Shown here: positions 13,601 through 25,295 of the stretch, one piece after another
Layout of the letters: each line of letters opens with the position of its first letter
Position numbering within the stretch: position 1 is the first letter of the stretch
Assembly: GCA_900239685.1 (NCBI GenBank)
Contig: OENT01000241.1
Span: 1 to 64,000, forward strand
Direction: 5' to 3'
From: Rotaria macrura
Lineage: Eukaryota > Rotifera > Eurotatoria > Philodinida > Philodinidae
Length of the DNA stretch: 64,000 bases
Translations under genes and position numbers: made by a program
Notes under the pieces: model-generated
What the model saw: the letters and a program-made list of their open reading frames with translations, nothing else
What the model was told of the DNA's origin: nothing
The model's database searches: none

Positions 13601-16600
13601 ATCGTCATTTCAGTTCTTAATGTATCTTTTTCGTTTCGTGGTATAGATCTTATAGAACTGCATGCTTTTCATTCATATCAACCAATGACTGATATATATG
13701 AAATAAAAACTTTTCAATGAAAAAGGGAATCAGAATTGAACGGAAATTATGCATGAAATGTTCTGGAAGCCAGATACAAGAGAATATTTATTTGGAACCG
13801 ATGCTTGTGACCAATTGGTACACTAGTGCGGATTTTATGATTAATCAAGCATCCTTCTTGTACATTTGCTCTTAATATAAGAACTTCGTTCTTACATATA
13901 TGTTTATTTCTCGTTTTGAAATAACGGCAAGAACAAATTACTAAAACAACTCCTAACGATAGAATTCTATACAACAGTTGATAACAATTTATCTATCTAT
14001 ATTTCATCTATCGACTATTTATATAAAATGCGCAAAAGAAATAATATTGCGTGCTAGAAAATTTCGCAATAAAAACATTCAGGTCACTGTTTTTCTTATG
14101 AATTGACCTTGAAAGAACACGCAACAAAAAGATGAAAGACAAGAGAAGAAAATAACATGCTACTAGAAAGGAAACATCACTAACACTTCTGAATACTGAT
14201 CAGTTAATCAACTAACCGTGAAAAATGTCAGCATCGCTCTTCTCGTTTGATTATCGAGTTTTTTTAATCGACATAACTTTTTCAGTTGAAATCTTCCCGA
14301 ACACAAATAGATATAGACGTACTCGCTCAATATTTCTCAGGTCGTCGATTCAGACCTAGAGGTCCACGCCATATCAGACTGAATTGCAATGTCTTTCCGG
14401 TATCTTCCTGCAGGAACCTGACCGAAAAAAGTAGGAACTTGAAAGCAATATTCTCGGTCGAAAACTCATCACAACGGAAACCTTAGTAATACGGCTATTC
14501 CTCGGAGCAGTAAAAAATCGGAAATCAATCGGAATCCTGGCGGAAAACGTTCTAGAAGTCGGCGGAAACTGTGAGGAACATACTCTGATCCCGCATAAAA
14601 ATCGATCGGATAAAAGCAGATTCTGCCGAAATTACTCACGGCATCAAAGCGCTCAACATAAAATCATCGGTTCCTTACTCACCTCCATTACAGTTTGATA
14701 TGCACGACCATACGAACGAAAAAGAGTTTCATCCCCGAATCTTTCACAAGTGCCACCGAAACTCCGAAACCCAAAATCCTTCCCCATGCTAGAAAACGAC
14801 AGAGTACTGGTCTGGTTGGGGTTTAGGTGTTTCGCGATACACCAGTACCATCTATACTAATAATAATTGGTATTGGTATTGATATTGATGATATTGTTAT
14901 TTCTATTGATGTTACTGATGTTTTCATTCCTGAAAGGTTAACTATAGAAAACAGAATATCCATGGTTTCGCCAGTATCTGATTGGTGGATCCACAGCCAA
15001 TAGAAATCAAGATTTTCGAAAAATTGTTCGCTATTGGTGGTTCGGGACGAGAAGTTTTAATCGATGTTCCGTTTTTAGAAAAACTCTATTTTCATTAACT
15101 TCTGATCCATCAATAAGATTTCGAGAAAAACGGAGCTCGGAATCTGAGGCTGAGATTCGAACTCCGCAAGCCTCATTCCCTTTCTTCAACCATTAGACGA
15201 TTCGCTTGATTAGCCCTGGAATCATATTTCTGGATAATTGGAAGAGTCGTTTTTCTCGTTACTCCGTTACCAAGGAACGTAAAGGCAACTTACTATCACT
15301 ACCTGCAGCCAACGACTTTCAGAAATGAAGTGAACGTCACACGAAGCTGCTTTTTATTGTCCGAAGTTGAGCATCGAACTTAGCATCATGCTCAGAATGA
15401 CTTTTTGCACATGTTTTTCTTTTTCGAAATTATATTTTCACCAAGAAAATTGTGCTTTGTAGGAGCTTATCAGCCATTTTCTCCCAGTAGAGAAGCTTAG
15501 AAAAAGTCATACACAAGAAAAGTTCACTTGGTTCGAGAAATTCAACATTGAGCAATCAGCATCATATCACTGTTCCTTTTTTGCTTCTTACCACCAGCCA
15601 ACTACTTTCCGAAATAAAGTGAATGCCTATCTACGTGAAGTTTTATAGGTTCGGATTGCGTCCGGAAAAATTCTCATATATGCCTCGCTTTATATTTCTG
15701 TTTCGTTTCTTTTGTATGCCTGATGTGTGAGAGGTATACTATTACCATTGATCATTCTGGTTGGGTGTGGTGTTTCTCTTCATATGATTTTTTTCTGGGA
15801 GGAAATGGTGGATCTGGAATCCGTAATTCACAGAATCCGCATATCGGAAACAGTAGAGTTTGAGATCAGTATCTCGGCGGATTCATTTTGCACAAATGAC
15901 TGACCAGTTTTGGTCGTATCGTCCGGCGGATTCCATGAAGGGTCCCATGGGAAACGGAACGAACTCACCAGAAATATGCGGAGTCCCCAGGTCAAAAAGT
16001 ACCGGCCGGATCCCGCAGGAAAACACTGGGATATACTTGGAACTTGGAAGTGGAATTCTGATGAACGGATCCGGCGACCGGATATATTCGGTTTTCCTAA
16101 GAACCGGATAAATCGAATGAATCCGGCCACGGATCCGTTCGTCGGATTCCAGCTTCCATTTTCTGGCATTTTTCCACCGGAAACAGTGCCATTCCTGCAG
16201 ATTCCAGCAGGAAATTCACGAATCCGGTAGCGGGATCCACCTGGGTCTGTTCAGGCGTATTACTGCTTCCACGTTCCGCTGGTATCTGGTTCAGATTTCT
16301 CGACTGCGTCCCAGATCGAAGACGTACGACAGGAACCTTTCTGGATACGATGGTGTTGCAGTGAATTCCGGAAGCAGGATCACTGAAATGGTTCTTCTTA
16401 CCAGTTCCGGTACGTTTCCCTCTAATTCCAACCACTGTAACCAACTCGCGGATATGATGCCTGTTTTCACAACAGGTTCCGGTCACGGATAACCTAGTTA
16501 CCGTGCTGGAGGAAGATACAGGTTCAGATCCGGCCGTTTCCCAAACCGTTTCGTTGGTAACGGAAAAACAGTTTTCCGTATGACACACAAAATGATCAAG

Positions 16601-19600
16601 ATCCGATCGTTTCCGATTCCCGTCTGGATAGTTTTATCCTGTGCTGAATTTGCACACTGGATTACTAACAGAAGTTACAATACACAACTCACTAGAATTG
16701 TTGTTTTGCTACTAATCAGTGAGACATCGGTCTACTCTCTAAAAAAACCGTATCCCATAAAACCAGGAGAGGGTTTCCGAGTTTGTTACTATCTGAAACC
16801 CTTTAAGGGTTTCGGAGACACGGTTTCCGAGACTTAGAAAACCAAAAAAGGAACTGAAAATTTCGTTCGCATACCAAACTCAGAAACGGATTAAAGGTTT
16901 CGGACGTTGAATTGTTCCCGATCTCAAATGAGAAATACCATATGGTTTTAAACCAGGTCGATCGTTCTGCACGCCGGATCCTTCCAGGGCAGGCAATAAA
17001 GATGCAGGCAAGTAACTGTATCCTGCAGGAACACTTGAATACTCGCTGGAACCTAGCAGCACCACTCCACCGGGAAACTTTACATAAGTTTATCCAATGA
17101 TTTCCACCGACTCTTCCGGTACAACATAGCAAGTTGGTTGAAACCACTACAAAAACTTGGCAAAGTTTTCGCCATGGGTACCACTCGCAGTTTACCACCA
17201 ATTTCACGTGCTTTCCTACAGTAAATGGTCACTCTACCACATCTTCTCCAGCAGTTCCTGCAGCATCTGGTTCATAAAACCACCGACTTCGGATGTTGAA
17301 TCTAAATAGAAAGTGAAGAGTTGATCAGCTTAAAAGCATTAATATCGAACTGACCATTATGAATTCGTCATTATATCTTGGAGCTAAGACACAAATAAAA
17401 GAAATAATGATTTTCTCTTCGACTGATTTGACAAATGACTTCATGAGACAGAAGTATTAAGTGAAAATACTCAAATATACATAACCGATCTAATGACTCA
17501 TACCATGAAAAGTGACACGTATTTTCCCAGAATATCGAAAACACAAATTACTTTTTAAGCAGTCGTGTTACGAAGTGCATCATTCAATGATAACTTACAA
17601 GAAAAGCAAATCATTCACATCCACCAAAATTTCCAATATTACACTATTCTGCCGCAATAAATACTACGCTTTTATAAGATATTATTATTTGCTCAACGCC
17701 CCGATTGAATAAGCCCCTTATTAATAACTAATGTTTAAACGACGAGAAAAAGCTCACACGAAGAGCTGCGTTTCTGACGAATACAAGTACAATTGGAGAA
17801 AAGTAATAACGGATTCGAATTCCTGGGACCCGATAAACTATTGCAAAGATCCATCAAAATAGAGACAGGAGTTAAGATAAAAAATCATACTTTTCAGCAA
17901 TTGAATTTCCGATTGTCACGCTTTCTGGCGAATGGAAGCTCTGATCGAAAAAGTAATAAAAGATTCGAATTTCCTATCGTGAAGTGGTGTTATTATTTTG
18001 ATCACAAAATGTAAAGGTCTAAGAAAAAGCTACCGTTTGTTTTATTTTCGTGATCATCAGGTATATTGCTTGGTGGGTTTTTTTTATTTGGTTACTTTTA
18101 CGGTTTGGGAATAATTTATCAGGTTTTTGCTTGGTAAATAGAATTACCGGTATTATTTATTCATCCTAAATTACATTGCATCTCAGGATGTGTGCCGAAG
18201 GAGGAGGTTTTTATGTGATTCCGGTCTGCTTCAGTCATTTTATTTCTCCAGGAATCAGACAGTGATATTTATGACTCTGTTGCAGAATTTCTTCAGTCAA
18301 ATCCGGTATAAGTCTTAAAGACTCTTATGGCTGTGTAGAGTTTCCGTCGTTTAGAAATTCAATGGATAAAGACAGAATCACATAAGTGTTTGTCTAAGAA
18401 TATTTATTTGTCCGAAAATCTTAATTTATCTTCTATCATGAATAATCCAAAATTGAGACTTCTTATGAATTTTAAGATTGAATAATATGATTTCAAAACT
18501 GTAGGGTGCTTTCAGGTTTCGAAAAAGGGATAAGTAAGTATGTGAGCCGTAACTATGCTTGTTATAAACACTAAAAAGCAATTTCAATTGAATTAAAGAT
18601 ACCTAAAAATGGGCAGAAAGGAAGATCTGGAAAGAAAATTTGAACGCCCAAAAACTTTCTTCTGAGATATTTTGAACACTTATTAGGAACTTTTTTGTGA
18701 AACATTCAAGTGTATTATAACTGTGGAAACCTTTAACAGATTCAAGAACACATGGAAACCGGTTTCGTTATTTTAGTATATTTTTTCGAAACTCAGCACG
18801 CTCGGAAACCTAAAAGTTTTGCGATGAATGACTTCGGAAACCGGAAAGGTATTCTCCCAAACCCATTCGGATACCAGCTCAGTTTTTCTAGTAATATTGG
18901 TTTCCTACAGTACCCTAACAGTTTCCGAGGACAGGGTTTGGTTTCCGACGATAAGAAAAAGGTATTCCAGAAAACATCGAAGGCATTGAATTCGGTATTG
19001 TCGGGAACCCCAGGGTTTCCGGGACCTCGGAAACCTAAAAGGTATATTCGAAAACGTTTGAAAATCCCGCAAACCCTCTCGCAAACCTTTCCAGGTTTCC
19101 GAAAGGGTTTCCGAACCGGTTTGGGTTCTTTAGGAAACGTACTTTTTTTAGAGAGTAGTCACCCGGGTCGATCAAAACGGACCACCGTAACAGTATCGTA
19201 AACGGTCGTTTTCACATCGTATTCCACGGTTAAAAGACCGTTTTAAGCCGTATTATGGCGTTTTAACAAGGTCTATATTACGGACTTACAGGGACACCGT
19301 GTATACGCCGTAAAACCCTCGTAAAGACAGCGTAATACGATCGTATTCTATAGAACATACGAGGGTATTACTGACCTTGTTAAAACGGAATAATACGACG
19401 CCGTAACGGGCCGTATTCTCATCGTATACGCCCGTTTACAGATCGTTCTGTTCGACCTGGGCATCTATAATGATGATAAACAGCAGTTTTCTTGTTTTCG
19501 TAGATGCCCGTATTTTATCGTAAACGGTCGGAGAAATATGGTCGTAATACTGAACCATGTATTACACTGAATTACGACAAAATACGGTCACGACGGCTTT

Positions 19601-21175
19601 ACCAAGCCGCATCTGGTCGTTAACAACCGTGAGGATCAGGCCTGGTTATCGAGACCACATATAATCTTATACGGCCACGTACAACAGTATATAGACTCCA
19701 TACATCTCGATTGGATATGAGGGATCATAGAAACTATATTTTTACTCCAAATTATTGATTATTTCTGATTTTCCTTGTTTTTTTTTGGACTCAACAGTGT
19801 GCTTCGTATACTACTCTTAGATCCAAAGCTGCGTTATTCATTTTTTGTAATTAGATTTTCCGCAAGAATATATTTTTCAAATTTTAGGAATCGACGGAGT
19901 GCCGAAAATAATTGATGGCAATTGCATTTCAATTGAAAGTTCGTATGCAAATCCTAAAGCGTCAACTAAGTTGTGGCTTCTAATTGATTCCATCGAAACC
20001 ACAACACTCTTTGACTTGTACAAGCAACGAGCGCTTCACATTCGAGAAATTTTAATAATTACCTTAAAACTAGTTGACTTAATCAAACAGATACATGATA
20101 GGAATGTAGTTCATAGAAACATTTCACCGCAAAATATTCTAATCAATTACGATAGTTCAATGCTACCCAAAGAAATGCATTTATGTTTAATCGACTTTGA
20201 TTATGCTTGGATCGAACAAACAATTATCGGTTCAACGAAAGCTGATGAAATAAAAGACATTATAGTCAACGATTTCTATCGAGTACCTCAATTCGACATG
20301 CAATCATCAAACAAGAATGGTTGTCATAAGAACACTGAACAAATTATATTCGATAGACACAGTCGAACAATCGATACAAGCTTTATTTCTGCTATCCTCT
20401 TCTGGATGATTACAGGACGCGAACCGAAATGTTCAAGAGATCATAATGGGCAAGCTCCACATCAACAAAAAGGTATCCAAGAAATTATTGATAAGAAATT
20501 GTTAACTGAAGCAGGTAAAAAAATTATATTTCTTGTTTATACTTAACTGTATATAATTTCTTTTATTAAAATCATTTTCGTTTAGGGGTATATTTAACAC
20601 CATCACTAGAAAGACATCTCAAACTTGTTTTTGATCATGGTTTTGCAAATTGTAAACAACAGTGGCCAATGGTTGAACTCGACTATCAACTTCGACACCT
20701 GCTTGTATTGCTAGAAGATGCACAATGTTCAGTTCACTCTTTACGAGAATCGTCAATTACAACAACAACAACAACAGCATCCAAAATGTCATCTTCATTA
20801 TTCATTCGTTTGATATCATTCATTGATAAAATCAAAAATGAAATTTTAAATCGATATGCATCTAGCGAATCCATTTCTTGGTTGAATGACAATGGTTGGT
20901 CCGGCGATAATCAAGCTGCCAGAAATTATAATACACTCGTCATTGGTCAATCTTGTTTATCTACTAAGTTTGAAATGATATGTCAGAGTAATTTTGATCA
21001 GATCCAACTCAATGTCCATATCAAAATTAATGATACAATTATTATCGAACTGCCAATCGGGATTTTTCAGGAGAAAAAAATCGAAAATGAACTAGACAAT
21101 ATTGTCAATAATATAATAGTAGAATTGAAAACTTTTCATACTGTACACTTAAAGTACGAAGAAAAATTAATATGA
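4626..21175 (+). CDS. RRM-CCCH-RRM-pseudokinase protein (964 aa, 8 exons)
   Basis: Exons I assemble: 4626-4628, 4718-4847, 4900-5206, 5264-5361, 10541-10999, 12655-13335, 19888-20514 and 20586-21175. All junctions are GT-AG, the phases agree, and the sum is 2895 nt with a terminal TGA. Residues about 3-85, 100-175, 187-262 and 337-425 look like RRM folds (for example LLIQIQ, FCIHISNM, YRIRIAGFP strands). Between RRM3 and RRM4 lie a C-x7-C-x5-C-x3-H finger (282-300) and a C-x5-C-x4-C-x3-H finger (303-318), the latter of the ZC3H14/Nab2 spacing. A protein-kinase-like domain follows from about 500 to 770. The usual VAIK lysine is leucine (AALLVYSS, 531-538), HRD is HRN (635-637), the Asn of the catalytic loop is kept (642), and DFG is DFD (662-664). 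It is therefore predicted catalytically dead or severely impaired. The C-terminal 190 residues match nothing I know. Likely an RNA-binding scaffold. The one-codon first exon is the least certain; the three long introns could hide further exons. I do not know an orthologue with this architecture. Confidence 0.85.
7753..7919. mobile_element. TAGGGTA word element with inverted termini
   Basis: TA at 7751-7752 is followed by GAGTCTTGGAG. The far end, read inward from TA at 7920-7921, gives GAGTCCTGCAA, so both ends carry GAGTCYTGSA next to TA. The interior reiterates CCCTACCCT / TAGGGTA / AGGGTAAGGG. Size (167 bases) and a TA flank suit a Tc1/mariner-type MITE. The interior is superficially telomere-like but irregular. 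Confidence 0.5.
8873..9223. mobile_element. GGATCCGAT-word MITE, copy A
   Basis: The left terminus (after TA, 8871-8872) reads CCCAGGAGAGTTATTCC. The right terminus read inward from TA (9224-9225) reads ACCAGGCGAATGAATCC. The same termini bound the elements at 40081-40441 and 55243-55583. The interior is made of degenerate GATCCGAT/GGATCCGAT words. Length 351 bases. It is inserted in intron 4 of the RRM/pseudokinase gene. Confidence 0.7.
11000..12654 (+). other. 1.7 kb intron 5 of the RRM/pseudokinase gene
   Basis: Bounded by GTAAAT and a TTTTCCAAG acceptor, phase 1. Apart from the hAT-type MITE at 12427-12568 I see only AT-rich sequence without coding frames. Confidence 0.6.
12427..12568. 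mobile_element. hAT-type MITE with exact 8-base target duplication
   Basis: The left end reads AGGGATGGGAAGTTACC and the reverse complement of the right end reads CAGGGGTGGGAAGTTACC. It is flanked on both sides by the identical octamer GTAGAAAT (12419-12426 and 12569-12576). CAGGGGTGG-type ends and 8-base duplications are hallmarks of hAT transposons. The 142-base body reiterates GGTAACGG / GTTACC in both orientations and has no coding capacity. It lies in an intron. Confidence 0.85.
15830..16620. repeat. CCGGATCC / CCGGAAA word island
   Basis: About 0.8 kb of high GC is composed of degenerate GGATCCGG, TTCCGG and CCGGAA words in both orientations, in contrast to flanks with strong AT bias. 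Open frames on both strands overlap one another here and have no domain character. I see no clean terminal repeats. Confidence 0.5.
16730..19150. repeat. GGTTTCCGAAACC word islands
   Basis: Two blocks (about 16730-17290 and 18720-19150) carry many copies of GGTTTCCGA, CGGAAACC and AAACCCT in both orientations, separated by about 1.4 kb of AT-rich DNA. The shared vocabulary suggests one family, perhaps the two arms of one larger element. No clean termini seen. Confidence 0.45.
19162..19461. mobile_element. TACGGTCGT-word element with inverted termini
   Basis: The left end reads CCCGGGTCGATCAAAACG. The right end read inward is CCCAGGTCGAACAGAACG, 15 of 18 matching. The 300-base interior reiterates CCGTATT, TAAACGG and CGTAATACG with internal palindromes. 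No coding capacity. A related block follows directly (19462-19640). Confidence 0.55.
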
Positions 21176-22550
21176 ATGATAAACAACAATTCATAAAATA
21201 CATGAAGTTAGCAAGGAGCATAATTGTTTCATGAAGAAATCAGACTTCGGATATTCGGATAAAAAAAGAGTTCAGGTCAGAATCATATTAAATAGTAGCA
21301 TTAGAATACAGATACCATGTTGATTTTACACTAATACTGGATACTAACTTAACTAGTTCTTCAGATGAAAGTATGAATGTCCGTCTGGGCCTGGTTGCGG
21401 ATGTCGGGATGTATGTTAGTTGAGAACGTGTATGCCTACGTCGGTGCGGGTATGTGCAGGTATCATTCGAATTATAACTATACCCGTAAACCCGACGTGC
21501 ATGATCAACTTTGATCTTTACTGAATATGACATAATTGTTCCGATATTATTGAAATTAGTGACCATAGCAATGCTAGGTTGATTTATTGAAACATCTTGA
21601 TCAAATCTCTGATGAATTTTGCTTTTCATTAAATTTATACTTATTCGATATTATTTTCCACGTTACAATCGAAAAAAAGAAAATACCTAGCAAAAATATC
21701 TAATCATGAATGTTCATCGAACAAAGTAGAAGTTTCAAATTCGGCAAATATTTTTAACATCAATTTTTTGATTGATTGTTATCTCGTGTAAATGATGAAA
21801 GCAATGAAATACTCGTTCAATAAATATGAATGAAAAAAAAATTTTGAATGAGATTGTTCTCAATTTTAAAAACTAATTTTTATAAAATGCATAATCAATA
21901 TTGAAAACCTCAAAATCAAGTATCTTTAATATTTCTCAATTCTATGTGTTTTTGAATTGGCAAAAATTTATTTATGCAGAATAAAATAAAGTCACACAAT
22001 AGTACAGATCTATTCGCCAACATGCTAATGATATTTCAGCGTTCGTGAGTGACATGTTCGTTTTTAAAACGTCAACGTTATTTTTTTAAAGAACATCATC
22101 AACATATTTTGATTGCACATATTTGCATACATTTATTTTTTTGTTTTCGATGTTCTTATCTACGTATAACATTTGAAAATGCGTTCGAAGCGAATTCAAG
22201 AAGATATAAATTATCATCCCATAAATATATTGAACCGTCCATAATTATATTTTCTGAATAATAGACGACTGGTATTGTTATTCCATTGAGAATAATGAAA
22301 GAAAAGATTTATTTACCACTGTTAAAGTATGATAATGAAATCGTGAACTATGAAATTTCGGAGCAGACAGAATAAATGATATAGAGGTAAAAACAGACTG
22401 TTCATTGGTCAGCTATTATCTAAATTGTTTTCATTCTTCTTCACAGCGATGATAAGCTCACCAGCATTGTTTCACATAATTGATAAATTTGAACGATGAT
22501 ATTAAACAAAAAGTTCGTTAATATTTGCACCTCTAGGCTTGGTTAGAAGT
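21176..22550. other. Intergenic, nothing recognised
   Basis: Between the end of the RRM/pseudokinase gene and the minus-strand gene remnant I see only AT-rich sequence. There is a small GC-richer patch at 21370-21500 with repeated GTATG/CGGG words. No gene, no clear repeat termini. Confidence 0.4.
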
Positions 22551-22552
22551 GA

Positions 22553-23409
22553 TTATTCGTCTTTAACAAGAGGAGCAGGAAGGTAATCAAAATCTTTTCC
22601 ATTAATCGAATCAAATACAATTACTGACCAGTAATAATCCATTGTAGAAATGAATCTCTCTTCAGTATTTCTATAATGTTTAGTTACGAAATGTTTGTAG
22701 TATGAACAAGACTATACGAGTAATACAGATGAGCACAGAACATGAAAGGAAATGCTGCCTTGTACTCATCTCTATCCAATAAGTAAACTGAATGGGTGAA
22801 TTGTTGTTGATTAAAATGCATTGATTTATTTGATGCATTAAAACGAAATGTATCTATGACCTCGTTGTTGATTTGACATGGTGTCATATTGCATTCACCA
22901 TTTAAAGAATATCTAATGCATGGTGTGTGAATGTGGATCATGTACTAGTTGTGCAATTTGGATTCTGTGTCCGCTGGATTCAAGAGGGAAAAGTGACAGT
23001 TCATCTACTTCATAATCTTTCTGGAGTACACGAGCACACAAACAGTTTTCTCTAAGCATACTATTGTTCAAAACTATGCTATATAATACATTCAATACGA
23101 GTATTTGGAAGGTAATCTTCTATAAAACTGAAAATGTTTGTATTCTCCGTCGACTGAGATACTAGAGTCTAGAAACAGAAATTCACCTGTGTCTGTTTCT
23201 AGGTAACACTCAGCATATGATACATCTGGTCTAAAAAGGCAACTTTGATGACCAAAAATACCCATAGGTTCATTGGCAAAACAGTTTTTTCTGATAAGAA
23301 TTACCATTCTGATGACAAAATAGCTACCTGCGGTATCGTAGCACTTATTCGAAGGGCATTGTCGATCATTTTTTATGGCTGAAATGACCTTTATTAGATC
23401 TTGGCTGAT
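22553..23409 (-). pseudogene. Unidentified gene remnant with frame breaks
   Basis: Four minus-strand segments with protein-like composition follow each other in shifting frames: 23409-23095 (…KNDRQCPSNKCYDTAG…, …RPDVSYAECYLETDTGEF…), then to about 22913 (…YEVDELSLFPLESSGHR…), then to about 22684 (…MTPCQINNEVIDTFRFNAS…), then to the stop at 22553-22555 (…STMDYYWSVIVFDSINGKDF…). The breaks are a few bases wide and show no intron borders, so small indels are more likely than introns. The composition (paired cysteines, aromatic-rich tail) looks like a real protein of about 280 residues. I do not recognise the family. Either a pseudogene or sequence errors. Confidence 0.45.
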
Positions 23410-25290
23410 TCATAAAATGGTGAGAATTAGCAAACTGACGACCTCCACAGAGAGTGTGTTTATTGGCTGACTATTAGTATCCAGTAATTTGACAGCATTA
23501 GTATTGAAGAATGAAGAAAAGAAAACAAGGGGGAAACAGCTGTTTTGTTTTAATTTTAAATCAATTGTAAATCAAAAAAGTCAAAAACCAGCTGTTTCCC
23601 CCTTGATAAAAGCTATATCTTAAGTTCGGAGCTAGTTATATACGCTCGTTTCTACGCTGTATGCAGCTATAATTCATGTAAGGCGTCAGCATGCGCCGAT
23701 TTGTGACACCTTAAGAATTATTTTGTTTTATATCAGATGCTTTTGCTTAAGACGAGCGTTGTATTTTTATTTTTGAAAATGTTTTTCATGATTATTTCAG
23801 TGGCATATATATCAAGCATTGATGCGATTTTTATCAAGGGTTCGTAGTAGGATTGGCGTACAGAGGTTGCATGAGGAAAAACCCACTCTCTACATCTAGA
23901 ACCTTTGGTCTCTTGACTTTGCTCAATGAAGTATTTGAAAGGCTTCACAAGTATGGAGATTCATGTCCTAACAAATCGCCGAAAACTTCCAGCTGTTAAT
24001 ATCTACTTGGAGTAGTGAGAGTGTTTTTGATTTGTGCAGGAGAGGATCTCAATTTAATGGATTTTATTGCACGAGAAAAACACCAAATGAATGTTACCTT
24101 ATGACTTGTAGATGATTAAGGAAGATTTTTCGTTTCTGCATTCAACTGTATACTGTACTTCAGACGACAAAACTTCGCGGCTTAGAATAATAGTCAAAGT
24201 GCTTTGGAGAAGAGAGATTCAGACAACGTCTGAAAATGTTGATGGAATTCCTAGCTAACTGGGTACTCGCATGCAAAGAAATTTCAGCGACATTGGAAAA
24301 AGAATCACAGTGATGCAGTGACAATTGAGGATCCATTATTATCCAAAAACGAATTGATAATCTTCGAATGTTGCTTTCACAACTATCTTAAGGGCTCTAC
24401 CTATACTGTAATATGACGTAATCATTTTTTTCTGAAACCATATTTTTGTATCTTTTTTAAATGAATATCTCCAACTTAATACATATCGTATTGAAAAAAT
24501 CAAGTCATCGATCATTAAAATTGCATCGGTAGTTGTTTCGAACACCTTATGGATTCAATTCTCAAGAAAAGACTAGTATTTGGCATGTGTTCCTTTGAAC
24601 TTCACTATGGCAATGCCAAGAAATACTCTCATCCTGATCTTTCCATATATTTTAAATCAGAGGATACCAATGATATGTAGAGCTACCTCATTCTTCAGTA
24701 CCAGTAACATGTTGTTTTTGGCTATCTGCCCTGATCAAACAAAATCTGGCTGATAAAAGGATTAGACAAGTGAAATAGGGTGTAACTAATCAACATTATT
24801 AATTGGGCGACGTTGTTAGAAGTTTTGAATAGTTGTTCTCTTTCTTTAGGTTTTGGATATTGCTTTTCTATTCAATTATCTCCTTAAAATTTAACAAAGA
24901 CAAATCTCCTGAAATATTAGTAGAGCTCCTATCTTTTGATTGTTTCTTGCAATTATACTCTCGAGAGCTTGGCTAGCACAGTACTACCGATCAAAATACA
25001 GAAAGCTTTATTATAAATCAATCTCCTGATAGCTAGCCGTACTGAATTGAATTCCAGAGAAGAGGATCGTGTCATAGTATCACTTGTGATACTTACTTAG
25101 GATCGATGACCAATATAGTCAGTAGTAACCATGCAATATCATTCAAATAAATAGATTCGTGTAAATACCTTAAGAAAATCGTTCATCTGAAAAGAAAAGC
25201 AAAACTTTCCAATGTATGATTATTCTGATAATGATCACTCTAGAAGAAAAATATCACAAAATCTGGATTAGAATATCTTTTCATAAAAAG
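23410..25290. other. Intergenic, one short palindromic element
   Basis: No credible gene. An 80-base inverted-repeat element lies at 23526-23605. Small frames on the minus strand at 23733-23948 and 24339-24545 have no recognisable motif. Confidence 0.4.
23526..23605. mobile_element. 80-base palindromic MITE-like element
   Basis: CAAGGGGGAAACAGCTG at the left end is repeated exactly in inverted orientation at the right end, giving a hairpin with 17-base perfect arms and a loop of about 45 AT-rich bases. I see no clear target duplication. Probably a tiny non-autonomous DNA element. Confidence 0.5.
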
Positions 25291-25295
25291 TTCTG

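Larger units (their letters stand above)
13336..19887 (+). other. 6.6 kb intron 6 of the RRM/pseudokinase gene
   Basis: Bounded by GTCAGT and an ATTTTAG acceptor, phase 1. From about 14,300 to 19,650 it is a mosaic of unusually GC-rich word islands (14320-14850, 15830-17290, 18740-19150, 19162-19461, 19462-19640) in otherwise AT-rich DNA. Overlapping open frames inside the islands are by-products of the repeated words. An ATTGGT/ATTGAT microsatellite lies at 14865-14925. Confidence 0.6.

Noticed and set aside
15137..15215. tRNA-like sequence on the minus strand (A-box-like GTCTAATGGTT, B-box-like GTTCGAATC)
   Set aside because: Acceptor and anticodon stems do not pair properly, so it is at most a tRNA-derived remnant or SINE head.
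15828..16588. Overlapping open frames of 83-163 codons on both strands
   Set aside because: They arise because the CCGGATCC/GGAAAC words lack stop codons. Several overlap on opposite strands, the compositions are word-driven, and no domain is recognisable.
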